64,000 nucleotides of DNA from Aulostomus chinensis (taxonomy: Eukaryota > Chordata > Actinopteri > Syngnathiformes > Aulostomidae). A program made the position numbers and the translations under genes. The notes beneath the pieces were generated by a model. It saw only the letters and a program-made list of their open reading frames with translations. It made no database searches and was not told the DNA's origin. The stretch lies in NCBI GenBank assembly GCA_037954235.1, contig JBBMOA010000015.1, forward strand, positions 25,616,569-25,680,568. The letters are read 5' to 3'. How positions within the stretch are numbered: position 1 is the first letter of the stretch; every line of letters begins with the position of its first letter. This document shows, in pieces, positions 60,761 to 64,000 of the stretch.

Positions 60761-61785
60761 TTGAAGATTTCTCCCATAGACTTCCATTGTAAAAATTGGT
60801 TAAAAAAGTTTTACAGTGTAAAAACTATAATAAGTAAAAGCGGCAATGTCCTAAAAGAGCGTTTTGATAGTCGAACGGTTTTAATAGCATAAAGTATGAA
60901 GGAGCTGAAACGTGATGGCTGTAAAAAAAAAAAAAAAAAGTTGTTTAGGCCTCAAAGACAAACACCCTGGTAACAAGCCGTTGATGGATCAAGAAATGCT
61001 TGGAAAAAATTAAAAAATAAAGCACTAACGTTCTATTAGCCTACGTGCTGCTCTACTGAGAATTTCACATGCAAGATGAGAGAGAAACGTCAGCTGCGCA
61101 GGTGTTTCTCACCGCATCAAACCAACTATCTAACTTGCTAACGTAACCCCAGCCACAGCCTCAAATCAAAATGTGGAGCAAAGATTCACTCTACCGTGAA
61201 ATAAAACGTCCCTTTAGCTCACACAAACAGTTGATAAAACCAACTAACCGTGTTAATCCTCCATGTGGTGGCTCCTCGCAGCCTTCGGGGAGGTGGGTGT
61301 CCCTCGGTTTGACTGTGTGGAAATAAAAACGTCAGAGAATAAAGAGTAATTAATACGACGAACATCACACTCGTTTAAAAGTTCAATATAGTGAACGCAA
61401 AGGTAGAAAACGAGGCTAAATTACCTTCTCTTGTTCTCCGGCCGGGTGGCATCAAGTCCACGCACAAACTGTTACTATTTGAAAAGATCCGCCGCAGGTT
61501 CCCACAATTCAGTGCGGTTCATGTAATTTGCTGTGTTTTTGCGTGGAGAGTCTTAATACAGTATTTTGCAGTGAAATAACACAATAAAATGCTGTGAAAT
61601 CCCAGTAAAAATTAAAACAACAAATAATACAGTAGTTTACTGTGATGGCACTGTTTTTACAGTAAACTTCTAAATTACAGTGTCATACTGTGAACATTAA
61701 AGTGAAATCCTGTAAAGTGATAATAATGCAATTTAGTGTGATATTTCACAGTTGACTTGTGAAATCCTGGTCATTATTTACAGTG

Positions 61786-64000
61786 TAGAATAAACCATTA
61801 CATGCAAGAGATTGAGCACCTTTGATTTTAATATCTGTTGTTTGGCATTTGTCGATGTACAGATCAGCTTAAAATTGATTTCATCGAGTTTTTGTGAAAC
61901 GTCTTAAATAGTTCATTTTTTTGAGTGGGATTGTATGAGGCAGAGGGTCTCATTGGGACCCAGCACAAATCTCACGGGAGCCAGCAGTTTGAACTTTGCT
62001 GCAGGTGGGAGCGGTGGGTGTTTCTTATTCTCAGTTCTCTCTTAGAAAAAGCCACCTTAACCTCAACCACTGCACGATCACATACAGTAAAGATGGAAAA
62101 AAAAACACACAAAGGAGCAGGAGAATTAAATAGCAACTGCCTTTATTTCATTAAAACTAAATCAAATCAATGAAATATGAGCGCTACTCCAGACCGGTGC
62201 AGCAAAAGACAGGAAATGAAACAAACAAGCAACGCCATGCAGCTCTTTATTAATAGCCTACACAGTAAAATAATATGTTTTTCCCTGCAGCACGGGAGAA
62301 GACACAAAATCAATGGATCTCTACGATCGTGCGGGAATATATTGTCAGAATATTTGGGAGTGTGGGTGGGAGTGGACAAACACATCCCGGGAACAGGTGG
62401 GAATGTAACACACAAGTCGCAGATGCGGGCAGTAATGGTCAGAAATCCAGCAGGAGGGGGCTGGAGAAGAGTCCCAGGCAGGGCTCTCGCATGAGGGGTT
62501 TATCCAGGGTGGTGCTTACCTGCAAACAGACAATGATACTGGCACAGATGCTGAGCAATGCACTGAACTACCCTGTAAGAATGTCCACTCGAAACTTTTT
62601 TGCTGTTCCGTTATTACAAGAATGTACAAACCATCAAATGTCTTTCTGTACTTTCTGCTGCTTTCATTTCAAATAAACTTGGAACGACAGGTTTTGAACG
62701 TCACCAACATTTTCACTGTGGTTACTCTGCTTTTCTTGCAGCAAATTGGAATCTACAGCGATACACAAACATATAAAGGTGTAAAAGTGTACAAACCTTT
62801 ACACAACATGAACGGTTTGTGAAATGTGGTACCACAGCACATGGTGTATGACGCACTGTGTAGGTGCGATACATACCTGTTCAAAACTTTTAGCCAGGAG
62901 CACACACGAGTAACTTAATCGAAATTTACACTCTCTTGTCCACTGCATGAGGAAACAGTGTCACTCAGGGACCTGAAAATATCAGTTCATCATCCAAACA
63001 GCGTTTGACAAAGACACTGGACTTGTTTTTCGATCGGGAAGACGTTTCACCTCTCATCCCAAAGACTTCTTGTTCTGAGAGAAACAACTTCAACAACTAA
63101 CAAGTCTAACAATCCTTGACTTCACCTTTCTTTGGATAACTGTCCATGTATCAGATCCATCCAGGTCTCTAATACAGTAACATGAGGACCACAAGAGGAC
63201 AGTTGTTCAGGGGTACAAAGAAGAAAGAGCTCAACGATGTTCTGTAAGTGAAGAACTGCGTTTAAATCACTAAGTAGCCTCTGAAAGACCAGTTAGACAC
63301 ACTTACAATAGATTTACTTCCAGAAAAAACTAAAAACATAGCAAATCATAAAAGCAGTGGCAGGAAATAAAATTGTTGAAGCTTAATAATCTGTGTGGGT
63401 CCTTTACCTTAAGAGTATGCTAATAGCAGGCCCACTGAAACCTGTCATATGCAAATAAGAATGAGGCTAAGAAGAACCACGCCATGAAAAATTAGACGAT
63501 CAGAAGAGATGCCATTTCATCAGGAGTTGTCTGTTAATCCTACAAGTGTGTGTTCTCTTCTTCACTGTCACCTGTGGAAGACTATCAGTGAATGAAACAT
63601 GAGAGGGCAAACTATTTATAAGAGCTCCTGTATGCTGGTCCTTTTTCCATGTGGATATGCTCACTTTTCCTGGTATTTATTTTGGCCTCATCTTCCTAAA
63701 GAAATGTCCAACTCCTGACTGAGGGATTTCCTCTGTGGATGCTCACTGTTGGCAGGATGACTTCTAGAAGGTTCGTGGGAAATCGGAGGCGTCACGTAGC
63801 AGTTGGATACGTTGAGCGTGACATGCTAACATCATATGTGCAGTGTTGAACGTGTCGTCCCAAACAGACGGACTAACCGAGCCTCTCTCTGGCAGCTCAG
63901 AGTCCACACCCAGCTCTGCTGCACTGATCTCAAGCCAGCATCCGCAAACGCAGCCCAGTGTAACTTTTATCTGTCGGTGTGAGCTGCAACCACAGTTTGA
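61786..64000. other. Intronic stretch without recognisable gene
   Basis: Frames up to 133 codons near 62275-62676 have no motif or splice support. A segment near 63400-63480 holds an ATGCAAAT octamer and looks repeat-poor; this is noted only. Confidence 0.5.

Larger units (their letters stand above)
58859..61785. mobile_element. 2.9-kb non-autonomous DNA element with CACTGTAA ends
   Basis: The left end CACTGTAAGAAATTTCACTG and the right end (reverse complement) CACTGTAAATAATGACCAGG share an 8-bp terminal inverted repeat, flanked by TA on each side (a possible TA target duplication). Subterminal sequence is rich in ACTGTAA / TTACAGT motifs at both ends. The interior has two large hairpins and a trinucleotide tract, listed separately, and no transposase. 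The boundaries are inferred from the paired ends. The superfamily is unclear. Alternatively, the ends could belong to separate insertions. Confidence 0.55.
48239..64000 (+). other. Downstream intron of the IgLON gene (at least 15.8 kb)
   Basis: It begins with the GTTAGT donor of exon B. The second half of Ig domain 2 was not found before the window end, so the intron continues beyond it. It holds a Tc1-like remnant, a SINE, a LINE tail, a 2.9-kb palindromic element and one copy of the 293-bp duplication. Confidence 0.8.

Noticed and set aside
60414..60892. Val/Ile-rich, Ser/Asn-rich and Tyr/Leu-rich frames
   Set aside because: They come from an imperfect TAG trinucleotide tract read in different frames, not from genes.

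Overview
The window reads as euchromatic teleost fish DNA, probably from a percomorph. It is about 64 kb of intron-rich, gene-poor sequence. It is full of fish-type interspersed repeats: a tRNA-derived SINE with an (ATGG)n tail in six copies plus a fragment, LINE pieces, a Tc1-like transposase remnant, palindromic DNA elements and long dinucleotide tracts. There is no bacterial-style gene organisation. Nearly all long open frames are chance frames or lie inside repeats.

The only host gene I can support is an IgLON-family (GPI-anchored neural Ig cell-adhesion) gene on the + strand. Two coding exons are visible. Exon A (20227-20459) carries most of the first Ig domain. Exon B (48113-48238) carries the first half of the second Ig domain. 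Both splice in matching phase 1 and the joined junction reads VQ|VPPKI. They are separated by a 27.65 kb intron. The signal-peptide exon must lie more than 20 kb upstream, and the rest of the gene downstream of 64 kb. By eye the protein is closest to NEGR1, with some LSAMP-like residues, and is somewhat divergent.

Layout. 1-20.2 kb is upstream intron with a 1-kb fold-back element (3.9-4.9 kb), a SINE (9.8 kb), a 1.28-kb minisatellite built on CCCTAAACT units (12.4-13.7 kb) and, right beside it, a broken LINE reverse transcriptase on the minus strand (13.7-15.8 kb). 20.5-48.1 kb is the large intron. It holds SINEs, a remnant of the C-terminal exon and 3' UTR of a multicopy fish gene family (27.6-28.3 kb, minus), a LINE fragment (37 kb), a DNA-element-like region with twin poly-C runs (42.7-43.5 kb), one half of a 293-bp near-identical duplication (44.6 kb), and an intron-retaining remnant that appears to belong to the same gene family as the 28-kb piece (45.6-47.0 kb, minus). 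48.2-64 kb is the next intron. It holds a Tc1-like remnant (53.4-54.0 kb), the other half of the duplication (57.0 kb), a SINE (58.1 kb) and a 2.9-kb non-autonomous element with CACTGTAA ends and two nested hairpins (58.86-61.79 kb).

The items most worth a second look are the two gene-family remnants (one with introns intact), the 2.9-kb hairpin element, the 293-bp duplication, the SINE subfamily that amplified with a damaged B box, and the CCCTAAA minisatellite abutting a LINE. All family assignments come from pattern recognition of translations; no search was run.
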